Shown piece after piece: positions 11,401-24,443 of a stretch of DNA of 64,000 nucleotides (position 1 is its first letter; each line of letters opens with the position of its first letter). Location: positions 181,393-245,392 of the forward strand of contig NW_024465793.1 in the NCBI RefSeq assembly GCF_017591425.1, in the 5' to 3' direction. Made by a program: the position numbers and the translations under genes. The notes under the pieces are model-generated. The model saw only the letters and a program-made list of their open reading frames with translations, made no database searches and was not told where the DNA came from. This DNA comes from Ochotona curzoniae (Eukaryota > Chordata > Mammalia > Lagomorpha > Ochotonidae).

Positions 11401-14400
11401 AAGTACAGCGACTCGACCTCCTGGCCAGTGGCGCTAGGGGCGTGGATAGACCCAAGCCCGGGCCGGGAAGAGGGGCGGGGCCGGCGCTTGGGGATGTGAC
11501 CCCCAGCAGAGTGGCAGCCGGGGTCCTCAAGCCCGATCAAGCCTGTCTCCCGGAATGCAACCAGCAGCCTTCACGCCCACTCGGAAGGCTGCTTCAGGGA
11601 GGCTGGACACCCCACGCGTGGACCTTCTCGGGCCTAGCATGGTAACTCAGGTACAGCCACCCGACCCTCGGGTCAGTGGCGCTAGGGCCGTGGCTAGACC
11701 CAAGCCCGGGCCGGGAAGAGGGGCGGGGCCAGCGCGTGGGGACGTGTCCTCCAGCAGAATGGCAGCCGGGGTCCTCAAGCCCGATCAAGCCTGTCTCCCG
11801 GAATGCAACCAGCAGCCTTCACGCCCACTCGGAAGGCTGCTTCGGGAGGCTGGACCCCCCACACGTGGCCCTTTTCGGGCCTAGCGTGGTAACCCAGGTA
11901 CAGCGACCCGCCCCCCGGGCCGGTGGCGCTAGGGCCGTGGCTAGACACAAGCCCGGGCCAGGAAGAGGGGCGGGGCCGGCGCGCAGGGACGTGACCCCCG
12001 TCAGAATGGCAGCCGGGGTCCTCAAGCCCGATCAAGCCTGTCTCCCAGAATGCAACCAGCAGCCTTCACGCCACCTGGGAGGCTGCTTCGGGGAGGCTGG
12101 ACACCCAACGCATGGCCCTTTTCGGGCCTAGCGTGGTAACCCAGGTACAGCGACCCGACCCCCTGGCAAGTGGCGCTAGGGGCGTGGCTAGACCCAAGCC
12201 CGGGCCGGGAAGAGGGGCGGGGCCGGTGCGCAGGGACGTGACCCCCTGGCAGAATGGCAGCCGGGGTCCTCAAGCCCGATCAAGCCTGTCTCCCGGAATG
12301 CAACCAGCAGCCTTCACGCCCACTCGGAAGGCTGCTTCGGGGAGGCTGGACCCCCAACGCATGGCCCTTTTCGGGCCTAGCGTGGTAACCCAGGTACAGC
12401 GACCCAACCCCCGGGCCAGTGGCGCTAGGGCCGTGGCTAGACCCAAGCCCGGGCCGGGAAGAGGGGCGGGGCTGGCACTTGGGGACGTCATCACCGGCAG
12501 AATGGCAGCCGGGTCCTCAAGCCCAATCAAGCCTGTCTCCCGGAATGCAACCAGCAGCCTTCACGCCCACTTGGAAGGCTGCTTTGGGGAGGCTGGACCC
12601 CCGACGCATGGCCCTTTTCGGGCCTAGCGTGGTAACCCAGGTACAGCGACAAGCCCCCCGGGCCGGTGGCGCTAGGGCCGTGGCTAGACCCAAGCCCGGG
12701 CCGGGAAGAGGGGCGGGGCCGGCGCTTGGGGACGTGACCCCCGGCAGAATGGCAGCCGGGGTCCTCAAGCCCGATCAAGCCTGTCTCCCGGAATGCAACC
12801 AGCAGCCTTCACGCCCACTTGGAAGGCTGCTTCAGGGAGGCTGGACCCCCCACGCGTGGCCCTTCTCGGGCCTAGCATGGTAACCCAGGTACAGCGACCC
12901 GACCCCCGGGCCAGTGGCGCTAGGGGCGTGGATAGACCCAAGCCCGGGCCAGGAAGAGGGGCGGGGCCGGCGCGCAGGGACGTGACCCCCTGGCAGAATG
13001 GCAGCCGGGGTCCTCAAGCCCGATCAAGCCTGTCTCCCACAATGCAACCAGCAGCCTTCACGCCCACTTGGAAGGCTGCTTCGGGGAGCTGGACAACCCC
13101 ACGCATGGCCCTTCTCGGGCCTAGCGTGGTAACCCAATTACAGCGACTCGACATCCTGGCCAGTGGCGCTAGGGTCGTGGCTAGACCCAAGCCCGGGCCG
13201 GGAAGAGGGGCGGGGCCGGCGCATGGGGACGTGACCCCCAGCAGAGTGGCAGCCGGGGTCCTCAAGCCCGATCAAGCCTGTCTCCCGGAATGCAACCAGC
13301 AGCCTTCACGCCCACTCGGAAGGCTGCTTCGGGGAGGCTGGACACCCCACGCGTGGCCCTTCTCGGGCCTAGCATGGTAACCCAGGTACAGCGACCCGAC
13401 CCTCGGGTCAGTGGCGCTAGCGCCGTGGCTAGACCCAAGCCCGGCCTGGGAAGAGGTGCGGGGCCGGCGCGTGGGGACGTGTCCTCCAGCAGAATGGCAG
13501 CCGGGGTCCTCAAGCCCGATCAAGCCTGTCTCCCGCAATGCAACCAGCAGCCTTCACGCCCACTTGGAAGGCTGCTTCAGGGAGGCTGGACCCCCCACGC
13601 GTGGCCCTTTTTGGGCCTAGCATGGTAACCCAGGTACAGCGACCCAACCCCCTGGCCAGTGGCGCTAGGGGCGTGGATAGACCCAAGCCTGGGCCGGGAA
13701 GAGGGGCGGGGCCGGCGCTTGGGGACGTGACCCCAAGCAGAGTGGCAGCCGGGGTCCTCAAGCCCGATCAAGCCTGTCTCCCGGAATGCAACCAGCAGCC
13801 TTCACGCCCACTTGGAAGGCTGCTTCAGGGAGGCTGGACCCCCCACGCATGGCCCTTTTCGGGCCTAGCGTGGTAACCAAGGTACAGCGACCCGCCCCCG
13901 GGCCAGTGGCGCTAGGGCCGTGGCTAGACCCAAGCCCGGGCCGGGAAGAGGGGCGGGGCTGGCGCTTGGGGACGTGACCACCGGCAGAATGGCAGCCAGG
14001 GTCCTCAAGCCCGATCAAGCCTGTCTCCCAGAATGCAACCAGCAGCCTTCACGCCCACTCGGAAGGCTGCTTCGGGGAGGCTGGACCACCCACACGTGGC
14101 CCTTTTCGGGCCTAGCGTGGTAACCCAGGTACAGCGACAAGCCCCCCGGGCCGGTGGCGCTAGGGCCGTGGCTAGACACAAGCCCGGGCCAGGAAGAGGG
14201 GCGGGGCCGGCGCGCAGGGACGTGACCCCCGGCAGAATGGCAGCCGGGGTCCTCAAGCCCGATCAAGCCTGTCTCCCAGAATGCAACCAGCAGCCTTCAC
14301 GCCCACTCGGAAGGCTGCTTTGGGGAGGCTGGACACCCAACGCATGGCCCTTTTCGGGCCTAGCGTGGTAACCCAGGTACAGCGACCCAACCCCCGGGCC

Positions 14401-14510
14401 AGTGGCGCTAGGGGCGTGGCTAGACCCAAGCCCGGGCCGGGAAGAGGGGCGGGGCCGGCGCTTGGGGACGTGACCCCCAGCAGAGTGGCAGCCGGGGTCC
14501 TCAAGCCCGA
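8169..14510 (+). repeat. Long higher-order repeat copy B
   Basis: This is the partner of copy A. Shared runs include the class-4 anchor, a CCACCCGACCCTCGGGTC monomer, the AGGTGGTGGCACTAGG monomer and two class-1 monomers in the same order. One monomer has been gained between about 12655 and 13014 relative to A. Differences from A are scattered substitutions, such as TCAGTGGCGC at 8202-8211 where A has lost two bases. Confidence 0.75.
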
Positions 14511-16509
14511 TCAAGCCTGTCTCCCGGAATGCAACCAGCAGCCTTCACGCCCACTTGGAAGGCTGCTTCGTGTAGGCTGGACACCCCACGCGTGGCCCTT
14601 CTCGGGCCTAGCATGGTAACTCAGGTACAGCCACCCGACCCTCGGGTCAGTGGCGCTAGGGCCGTGGCTAGACCCAAGCCCGGGCTGGGAAGAGGGGCGG
14701 GGCCAGCGCGTGGGGACGTGTCCTCCAGCAGAATGGCAGCCGGGGTCCTCAAGCCCGATCAAGCCTGTCTCCCGGAATGCAACCAGCAGCCTTCACGCCC
14801 ACTTGGAAGGCTGCTTCAGGGAGGCTGGACCCTCCACGCGTGGCCCTTCTCGGGCCTAGCATGGTAACCCAGGTACAGCGACCCAACCCCCTGGCCAGTG
14901 GCGCTAGGGGCGTGGATAGACCCAAGCCTGGGCCGGGAAGAGGGGCGGGGCCGGCGCGTGGGGACGTGTCCTCCAGCAGAATGGCAGCCAGGGTCCTCAA
15001 GCCCGATCAAGCCTGTTTCCTGGAATGCAACCAGCAGCCTTCACGCCCACTCGGAAGGCTACTTCGGGGAGGCTGGACCCCCCACGCGTGGCCCTTTTCG
15101 GGCCTAGCGTGGTAACCCAGGTACTGCGACCTGACCACCTGGTCAGTGGCGCTAGGGGCGTGGCTAGACCCAAGCCCGGGCCGGGAAGAGGGGCGGGGCT
15201 GGCGCGCAGGGAAGTGACCCCCGGCAGAATGGCAGCCGGGGTCCTCAAGCCCGATCAAGCCTGTCTCCCGGAATGCAACCAGCAGCCTTAACGCCCACTC
15301 GGAAGGCTGCTTCGGGGAGGCTGGACCCCCCACGCATGGCCCTTTTCTGGCCTAGCGTGGTAACCCAGGTACAGCGACCCGCTCCCCGGGCCGGTGGCGC
15401 TAGGGGCGTGGATAGACCCAAGCCCGGGACGGGAAGAGGGGCGGGGCCGGCGCTTGGGGATGTGAACCCCAGCAGAGTGGCAGCCGGGGTCCTCAAGCCC
15501 GATCAAGCCTGTCTCCCAGAATGCAACCAGCAGCCTTCACGGCACTTGGAAGGCTGCTTCGGGGAGGCTGGACACCCAACGCATGGCCCTTTTCGGGCCT
15601 AGCGTGGTAACCCAGGTACAGCGACCCGCCCCCCCGGGCCAGTGGCGCTAGGGGCGTGGCTAGACCCAAGCCCGGGCCGGGAAGAGGGGTGGGGCCCGTG
15701 CGCAGGGACGTGACCCCCTGGCAGAATGGCAGCCGGGGTCCTCAAGCCCGATCAAGCCTGTCTCCCGGAATGCAACCAGCAGCCTTCACGCCCACTCGGA
15801 AGACTGCTTCAGGGAGGCTGGACCCCCAACGCATGGCCCTTTTCGGGCCTAGCGTGGTAACCCAGGTACAGCGACCCAACCCCCGGGCCTGTGGCGCTAG
15901 GGCCGTGGCTAGACCCAAGCCCGGGCCGGGAAGAGGGGCGGGGCTGGCACTTGGGGACGTCACCACCGGCAGAATGGCAGCAGGGTCCTCAAGCCCGATC
16001 AAGCCTGTCTCCCGGAATGCAACCAGCAGCCTTCACGCCCACTTGGAAGGCTGCTTTGGGGAGGCTGGATCCCCGACGCATGGCCCTTTTCGGGCCTAGC
16101 GTGGTAACCCAGGTACAGCGACAAGCCCCCCGGGCCGGTGGTACTAGGGGCGTGGCTAGACCCAAGCCCGGGCCGGGAAGAGGGGCGGGGCCGGCGCTTG
16201 GGGACGTGACCCCCGTCAGAATGGCAGCCGGGGTCCTCAAGCCCGATCAAGCCTGTCTCCCGGAATGCAACCAGCAGCCTTCACGCCCACTTGGAAGGCT
16301 GCTTCAGGGAGGCTGGACCCCCCACGCGTGGCCCTTCTCGGGCCTAGCATGGTAACCCAGGTACAGCGACCCTACCCCCGTGCCAGTGGCGCTAGGGGCG
16401 TGGATAGACCCAAGCCCGGGCCGGGAAGAGGGGCGGGGCCGGCGCTTGGGGACGTGACCCCCGGCAGAATGGCAGCCGGGGTCCTCAAGCCCGATCAAGC
16501 CTGTCTCCC
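14511..16509 (+). repeat. Linker monomers related to 20710-21700
   Basis: Roughly the first kilobase (14511-15506) matches 20710-21705 with an offset of about 6199 bp (25 monomers). It includes the class-2, TGGATAGACCCAAGCCTGGG and class-3 succession. The rest (about 15740-16250) resembles copies near 19955 and 12270. The segment looks like a mosaic of pieces found elsewhere in the array rather than the tail of copy B. Confidence 0.6.
15112..15359 (+). repeat. Class-3 variant monomer (TACTGCGACC)
   Basis: This class reads GTACTGCGACCTGACCACC where others have GTACAGCGACCCGACC. It follows a copy with TTTCCTGGAATGC and GGCTACTTCGG. I see it at about 15121, 21321, 22314, 29256, 30247, 32726, 59689 and 63157. 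It is absent from about 33000-59000, which supports a different history for the middle block. Confidence 0.85.
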
Positions 16510-19500
16510 ACAATGTAACCAGCAGCCTTCACGCCCACTTGGAAGGCTGATTCGGGGAGCTTGGACAACCCCACGCGTGGCCCTTCTCGGGCCTAGCGTG
16601 TTAACCCAATTACAGCGAATCGACATCCTGGCCAGTGGCGCTATGGGCGTGGCTAGACCCAAGCCCGGGCCGGAAGAGGGGCGGGGCCGGCGCTTGGGGA
16701 TGTGACCCCCAGCAGAGTGGCAGCCGGGGTCCTCAAGCCCGATCAAGCCTGTCTCCCGGAATGCAACCAGCAGCCTTCACGCCCACTTGGAAGGCTGCTT
16801 CAGGGAGGCTGGACCACCCACGCGTGGCCCTTTTCGGGCCTAGCGTGGTAACCAAGGTACAGCAACCCGCCACCCGGGCCGGTGGTGCTAGGGGCGTGGC
16901 TAGACCCAAGCCCGGGCCGGGAAGAGGGGCGGGGCCGGCGCTTGGGGACGTGACCCCCGGCAGAATGGCAGCCGGGGTCCTCAAGCCCCATCAAGCCTGT
17001 CTCCCGGAATGCAACCAGCAGCCTTCACGCCCACTTGGAAGGCTGCTTCGTGTAGGCTGGACACCCAACGCGTGGACCTTCTCGGGCCTAGCATGGTAAC
17101 TCAGGTACAGCCACCCGACCCTCGGGTCAGTGGCGCTAGGGCCGTGGCTAGACCCAAGCCCGGGCTGGGAAGAGGGGCGGGGCCAGCGCGTGGGGACGTG
17201 TCCTCCAGCAGAATGGCAGCCGGGGTCCTCAAGCCCGATCAAGCCTGTCTCCCGGAATGCAACCAGCAGCCTTAACGCCCACTCAGAAGGCTGCTTCGGG
17301 GAGGCTGGACCCCCCACGCGTGGCTCTTTTTGGGCCTAGCATGGTAACCCAGGTACAGCGACCCAACCCCCAGGCCAGTGGCGCTAGGGGCGTGGCTAGA
17401 CCCAACCCCGGGCCGGGAAGAGGGGCGGGGCTGGGGCTTAGGGACGTGACCCCCGGCAGAATGGCAGCCAGGGTCCTCAAGCCCGATCAAGCCTGTCTCC
17501 CAGAATGCAACCAGCAGCCTTCACGCCCACTTGGAAGGCTGCTTCAGGGAGGCTGGACAACCCACCCGTGGCCCTTCTCGGGCCTAGCGTGGTAACCCAG
17601 GTACAGCGACCCGCCCCCCAGGTGGTGGCGCTAGGGGCGTGGCTAGACCCAAGCCCGGGCCGGGAAGAGGGGCGGGGCCGGCGCTTGGGGACGTGACCCC
17701 CGGCAGAATGGCAGCCGGGGTCCTCTAGCCCGATCAAGCCTGTCTCCCAGAATGCAACCAGCAGCCTTCACGCCCACTCGGAAGGCTACTTCAGGGAGGC
17801 TGGACCCCCCACGCGTGGCCCTTTTTGGGCCTAGCGTGGTAACCCAGGTACAGCGACCTGACCACCTGGCCAGTGGCGCTAGGGGCGTGGCTAGACCCAA
17901 GCCCGGGCCGGGAAGAGGGGCGGGGCCGGTGCGCAGGGACGTGACCCCCGGCAGAATGGCAGCCGGGGTCCTCAAGCCCGATCAAGCCTGTCTCCCGGAA
18001 TGCAACCAGCAGCCTTCACGCCCACTTGGAAGGCTGCTTCAGGGAGGCTGGACACCCCTTGCGTGGCCCTTTTCGGGCCTAGCGTGGTAACCAAGGTACA
18101 GCGACCCGACCCCCTGGTCAGTGGCGCTAGGGCCGTGGCTAGACCCAAGCCCGGGCCGGGAAGAGGGGCGGGGCTGGCACTTGGGGACGTCACCACCGGC
18201 AGAATGGCAGCAGGGTCCTCAAGCCCGATCAAGCCTGTCTCCCGGAATGCAACCAGCAGCCTTCACGCCCACTTGGAAGGCTGCTTCGGGGAGGCTGGAC
18301 CCCCAACGCATGGCCCTTTTCGGGCCTAGCATGGTAACCCAGGTACAGCGACCCGACCCCCAGGCCAGTGGCGCTAGGGGCGTGGATAGACCCAAGCCCG
18401 GGCCGGGAAGAGGGGCGGGGCCGGCGCGCAGGGACGTGACCCCCTGGCAGAATGGCAGCCGGAGTCCTCAAGCCCGATCAAGCCTGTCTCCCACAATGTA
18501 ACCAGCAGCCTTCACGCCCACTCGGAAGGCTGCTTCGGGGAGGCTGGACACCCCACGCGTGGACCTTCTCGGGCCTAGCATGGTAACTCAGGTACAGCCA
18601 CCCGACCCTCGGGTCAGTGGCGCTAGGGCCGTGGCTAGACCCAAGCCCGGGCCGGGAAGAGGGGCAGGGCCGGCGCGTGGGGACGTGACCTCTAGCAGAA
18701 TGGCAGCTGGGGTCCTCAAGCCCGATCAAGCCTGTCTCCCGGAATGCAACCAGCAGCCTTCACGCCCACTTGGAAGGCTGCTTCAGGGAGGCTGGACACC
18801 CCTTGCGTGGCCCTTTTCGGGCCTAGCGTGGTAACTCAGGTACAGTGACCCGACCCCCTGGTCAGGGCGCTAGGGGAGTGGATAGACCCAAGCCCGGGCC
18901 GGGAAGAGGGGCGGGGCTGGCACTTGGGGACGTCACCACCGGCAGAATGGCAGCAGGGTCCTCAAGCCCGATCAAGCCTGTCTCCCGGAATGCAACCAGA
19001 AGCCTTCACGCCCACTTGGAAGGCTGCTTTGGGGAGGCTGGACCCCCGACGCATGGCCCTTCTCGGGCCTAGCGTGGTAACCCAGGTACAGCGAACCAAC
19101 CCACGGGCAAGTGGCGCTAGGGGCGTGGCTAGACCAAAGCCCCGTGCGGGAAGAGGGGCGGGGCTGGTGCGCGGGGATGTGACAACCGGCAGAATGGCAG
19201 CCGGGGTCCTCAAGCCCGATCAAGCCTGTCTCCCGGAATGCAACCAGCAGCCTTCACGCCCACTCGGAAGGCTGCTTCGGGGAGGCTGGACACCCCACGC
19301 GTGGACCTTCTCGGGCCTAGCATGGTAACTCAGGTACAGCCACCCGACCCTCGGGTCAGTGGCGCTAGGGCCGTGGCTAGACCCAAGCCCGGGCCGGGAA
19401 GAGGGGCGGGGCTGGCGCTTGGGGACGTGACCACCTGGCAGAATGGCAGCCGGGGTCCTCAAGCCCGATCAAGCCTGTCTCCCACAATGCAACCAGCAGC

Positions 19501-22500
19501 CTTCACGCCCACTCGGAAGGCTGCTTCGGTGAGGCTGGACCCTCCACACGTGGCCCTTTTCGGGCCTAGCGTGGTAACCCAGGTACAGCGACCCGCCCCC
19601 CGGGCCGGTGGCACTAGGGCCGTGGCTAGACACAAGCCCGGGCCAGGAAGAGGGGCGGGGCCGGCGCGCAGGGACGTGACCCCCGGCAGAATGGCAGCCG
19701 GGGTCCTCAAGCCCGATCAAGCCTGTCTCCCAGAATGCAACCAGCAGCCTTCACGGCACGTGGAAGGCTGCTTCGGGAAAGCTGGACACCCAACGCATGG
19801 CCCTTTTCTGGCCTAGCGTGGTAACCCAGGTACAGCGACCCGACCACCTGGCAAGTGGCGCTAGGGGCGTGGCTAGACCCAAGCCCGGGCCGGGAAGAGG
19901 GGTGGGGCCGGTGCGCAGGGACGTGACCCCCTGGCAGAATGGCAGCCGGGGTCCTCAAGCCCGATCAAGCCTGTCTCCCGGAATGCAACCAGCAGCCTTC
20001 ACGCCCACTCGGAAGACTGCTTCAGGGAGGCTGGACCCCCAACGCATGGCCCTTTTCGGGCCTAGCGTGGTAACCCAGGTACAGCGACAAGCCCCCCGGG
20101 CCGGTGGCGCTAGGGCCGTGGCTAGACCCAAGCCCGGGCCGGGAAGAGGGGCGGGGCTGGCACTTGGGGACGTCATCACCGGCAGAATGGCAGCAGGGTC
20201 CTCAAGCCCGATCAAGCCTGTCTCCCGGAATGCAACCAGCAGCCTTCACGCCCAGTTGGAAGGCTGCTTTGGGGAGGCTGGACCCCCGACGCATGGCCCT
20301 TTTCGGGCCTAGCGTGGTAACCCAGGTACAGCGACAAGCCCCCCGGGCCGGTGGCGCTAGGGCCGTGGCTAGACCCAAGCCCGGGCCGGGAAGAGGGGCG
20401 GGGCCGGCGCTCAGGGACATGATCCCCTGGCAGAATGGCAGCCGGGGTCCTCAAGCCCGATCAAGCCTGTCTCCCACAATGTAACCAGCAGCCTTCACGC
20501 CCACTTGGAAGGCTGATTCGGGGAGCTTGGACAACCCCACGCGTGGCCCTTCTCGGGCCTAGCGTGTTAACCCAATTACAGCGAATCGACATCCTGGCCA
20601 GTGGCGCTAGGGGCGTGGCTAGACCCAAGCCCGGGCCGGGAAGAGGGGCGGGGCCGGCGCATGGGGACGTGACCCCCAGCAGAGTGGCAGCTGGGGTCCT
20701 CAAGCCCGATCAAGCCTGTCTCCCGGAATGCAACCAGCAGCCTTCACGCCCACTCGGAAGGCTGCTTCGGGGAGGCTGGACACCCCACGCGTGGACCTTC
20801 TCGGGCCTAGCATGGTAACTCAGGTACAGCCACCCGACCCTCGGGTCAGTGGCGCTAGGGGCGTGGCTAGACCCAAGCCCGGGCTGGGAAGAGGGGCGGG
20901 GCCAGCGCGTGGGGACGTGTTCTCCAGCAGAATGGCAGCCGGGGTCCTCAAGCCCGATCAAGCCTGTCTCCCGGAATACAACCAGCAGCCTTCACGCCCA
21001 CTTGGAAGACTGCTTCAGGGAGGCTGGACCCCCCACGCGTGGCCCTTTTCGGGCCTAGCATGGTAACCCAGGTACAGTGACCCGACCCCCTGGCCAGTGG
21101 CGCTAGGGGCGTGGATAGACCCAAGCCTGGGCCGGGAAGAGGGGCGGGGCCGGCGCTTGGGGACGTGTCCTCCAGCAGAATGGCAGCCGGGGTCCTCAAG
21201 CCCGATCAAGCCTGTTTCCTGGAATGCAACCAGCAGCCTTCACGCCCACTTGGAAGGCTACTTCGGGGAGGCTGGACCCCCCACGCGTGGCCCTTTTTGG
21301 GCCTAGCGTGGTAACCCAGGTACTGCGACCTGACCACCTGGTCAGTGGCACTAGGGGCGTGGCTAGACCAAAGCCCCGTGCGGGAAGAGGGGCGGGGCTG
21401 GCGCGCAGGGAAGTGACCCCCGGCAGAATGGCAGCCGGGGTCCTCAAGCCCGATCAAGCCTGTCTCCCGGAATGCAACCAGCAGCCTTAACGCCCACTTG
21501 GAAGACTGCTTCAGGGAGGCTGGACCCCCCACGCGTGGCCCTTTTCGGGCCTAGCATGGTAACCCAGGTACAGCGACCCGCCCCCCGGGCCGGTGGCACT
21601 AGGGGCGTGGCTAGACCCAAGCCCGGGCCGGGAAGAGGGGCGGGGCCGGCGCTTGGGGATGTGACCCCAAGCAGAGTGGCAGCCGGGGTCCTCAAGCCCG
21701 ATCAAGCCTGTCTCCCGGAATGCAACCAGCAGCCTTCACGCCCACTTGGAAGGCTGCTTCAGGGAGGCTGGACCCCCCACGCATGGCCCTTTTCGGGCCT
21801 AGCGTGGTAACCCAGGTACAGCGACCCGCCCCCCGGGCCGGTGGCGCTAGGGCCGTGGCTAGACCCAAGCCCGGGCCGGGAAGAGGGGCGGGGCTGGCGC
21901 TTGGGGACGTGACCACCGGCAGAATGGCACCAGGGTCCTCAAGCCCGATCAAGCCTGTCTCCCAGAATGCAACCAGCAGCCTTCACGCCCACTCGGAAGG
22001 CTGCCTCGGGGAGGCTGGACACCCAACGCATGGCCCTTTTCGGGCCTAGCGTGGTAACCCAGGTACAGTGACAAGCCCCCCGGGCCGGTGGCGCTAGGGC
22101 CGTGGCTAGACCCAAGCCCGGGCCGGGAAGAGGGGTGGGGCCGGTGCACAGGGACGTGACCCCCTCCAGCAGAATGGCAGCCGGGGTCCTCAAGCCCGAT
22201 CAAGCCTGTTTCCTGGAATGCAACCAGCAGCCTTCACGCCCACTTGGAAGGCTGCTTCGGGGAGGCTGGACCCCCCACGCGTGGCCCTTTTCGGGCCTAG
22301 CGTGGTAACCCAGGTACTGCGACCTGACCCCTGGTCAGTGGCGCTAGGGGCGTGGCTAGACCCAAGCCCGTGCTGGAAGAGGGGCGGGGCTGGCGCGCAG
22401 GGACGTGACCACCGGCAGAATGGCAGCAGGGTCCTCAAGCCCGATCAAGCCTGTCTCCCGGAATGCAACCAGCAGCCTTCACGCCCACTTGGAAGGCTGC

Positions 22501-24443
22501 TTCAGGGAGGCTGGACCCCCCACGCGTGGCCCTTTTCGGGCCTAGCATGGTAACCAAGGTACAGCGACCCGCCCCCCGGGCCGGTGGTGCTAGGGGCGTG
22601 GCTAGACGCAAGCCCGGGCCGGGAAGAGGGGCGGGGCCGGCGCTTGGGGATGTGACCCCAAGCAGAGTGGCAGCCGGGGTCCTCAAGCCCGATCAAGCCT
22701 GTCTCCCGGAATGCAACCAGCAGCCTTCACGCCCACTTGGAAGGCTGCTTCAGGGAGGCTGGACCCCCCACGCATGGCCCTTTTCGGGCCTAGCGTGGTA
22801 ACCCAGGTACAGCGACCCGACCCCCGGGCCTGTGGCGCTAGGGGCGTGGATAGACCCAAGCTCGGGCCGGGAAGAGGGGCGGGGCTGGCGCTTGGGGACG
22901 TGACCTCTGGCAGAACGGAAGCCAGGGTCCTCAAGCCCGATCAAGCCTGTCTCCCAGAATGCAACCAGCAGCCTTCACGCCCACTCAGAAAGGCTGCTTT
23001 GGGGAGGCTGGACACCCAACGCATGGCCCTTTTCGGGCCTAGCGTGGTAACCCAGGTACAGCGACAAGCCCCCCGGGCCGGTGGCGCTAGGGCCGTGGCT
23101 AGACCCAAGCCCGGGCCGGGAAGAGGGGCGGGGCCGGTGCGCAGGGACGTGACCCCCGGCAGAATGGCAGCCGGGGTCCTCAAGCCCGATCAAGCCTGTC
23201 TCCCGGAATGCAACCAGCAGCCTTCACGCCCACTCAGAAGGCTGCTTCAGGGAGGCTGGATCCCCAACGCATGGCCCTTTTCGGGCCTAGCGTGGTAACC
23301 CAGGTACAGCGACCCAACCCCCTGGCCAGTGGCGCTAGGGCCGTGGCTAGACCCAAGCCCGGGCCGGGAAGAGGGGCGGGGCTGGCACTTGGGGACGTCA
23401 TCACCGGCAGAATGGCAGCAGGGTCCTCAAGCCCGATCAAGCCTGTCTCCCGGAATGCAACCAGCAGCCTTCACGCCCACTTGGAAGGCTGCTTTGGGGA
23501 GGCTGGACCCCCACGCATGGCCCTTTTCGGGCCTAGCGTGGTAACCCAGGTACAGCGACAAGCCCCCCGGGCCAGTGGCGCTAGGGCCGTGGCTAGACCC
23601 AAGCCCGGGCCGGGAAGAGGGGCGGGGCCGGCGCTTGGGGACGTGACCCCCGGCAGAATGGCAGCCAGGGTCCTCAAGCCCGATCAAGCCTGTCTCCCGG
23701 AATGCAACCAGCAGCCTTCACGCCCACTTGGAAGGCTGCTTCAGGGAGGCTGGACCCCCCACGCGTGGCACTTCTCGGGCCTAGCATGGTAACCCAGGTA
23801 CAGCGACCCAACCCCCGGGCCAGTGGCGCTAGGGGCGTGGCTAGACCCAAGCCCGGGCCGGGAAGAGGGGCGGGGCCGGCGCTCAGGGACATGACCCCCT
23901 GGCAGAATGGCAGCCGGGGTCCTCAAGCCCGATCAAGCCTGTCTCCCACAATGCAACCAGCAGCCTTCACGCCCACTCAGAAGGCTGCTTCAGGGAGGCT
24001 GGAACACCCACGCGTGGCCCTTTTCGGGCCTAGCATGGTAACCCAGGTACAGCGAATCGACATCCTGGCCAGTGGCGCTATGGGCGTGGCTAGACCCAAG
24101 CCCGGGCCGGGAAGAGGGGCGGGGCCGGCGCTTGGGGACGTGACCCCCAGCAGAGTGGCAGCCGGGGTCCTCAAGCCCGATCAAGCCTGTCTCCCGGAAT
24201 GCAACCAGCAGCCTTCACGCCCACTCGGAAGGCTGCTTCGGGGAGGCTGGACACCCCACGCGTGGACCTTCTCGGGCCTAGCATGGTAACTCAGGTACAG
24301 CCACCCGACCCTCGGGTCAGTGGCGCTAGGGCCGTGGCTAGACCCAAGCCCGGGACGGGAAGAGGGGCGGGGCCAGCGCGTGGGGACGTGTCCTCCAGCA
24401 GAATGGCAGCCGGGGTCCTCAAGCCCGATCAAGCCTGTCTCCC
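16510..24443 (+). repeat. 32-monomer higher-order repeat, copy C
   Basis: This is the first of two adjacent, nearly identical super-repeats of about 7935 bp (32 x 248 = 7936). Monomers at 16733, 16991, 17477, 17972, 19459, 19955, 20461, 20948, 22435, 23427 and 23702 all recur 7933-7937 bp later with the same private variants, such as AGCAACCCGCCACCC near 16861 and CAGCTGGGG near 20687. Within the unit, class-1 monomers about 16 monomers apart suggest an older half-length period. Boundaries are approximate. Confidence 0.85.
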
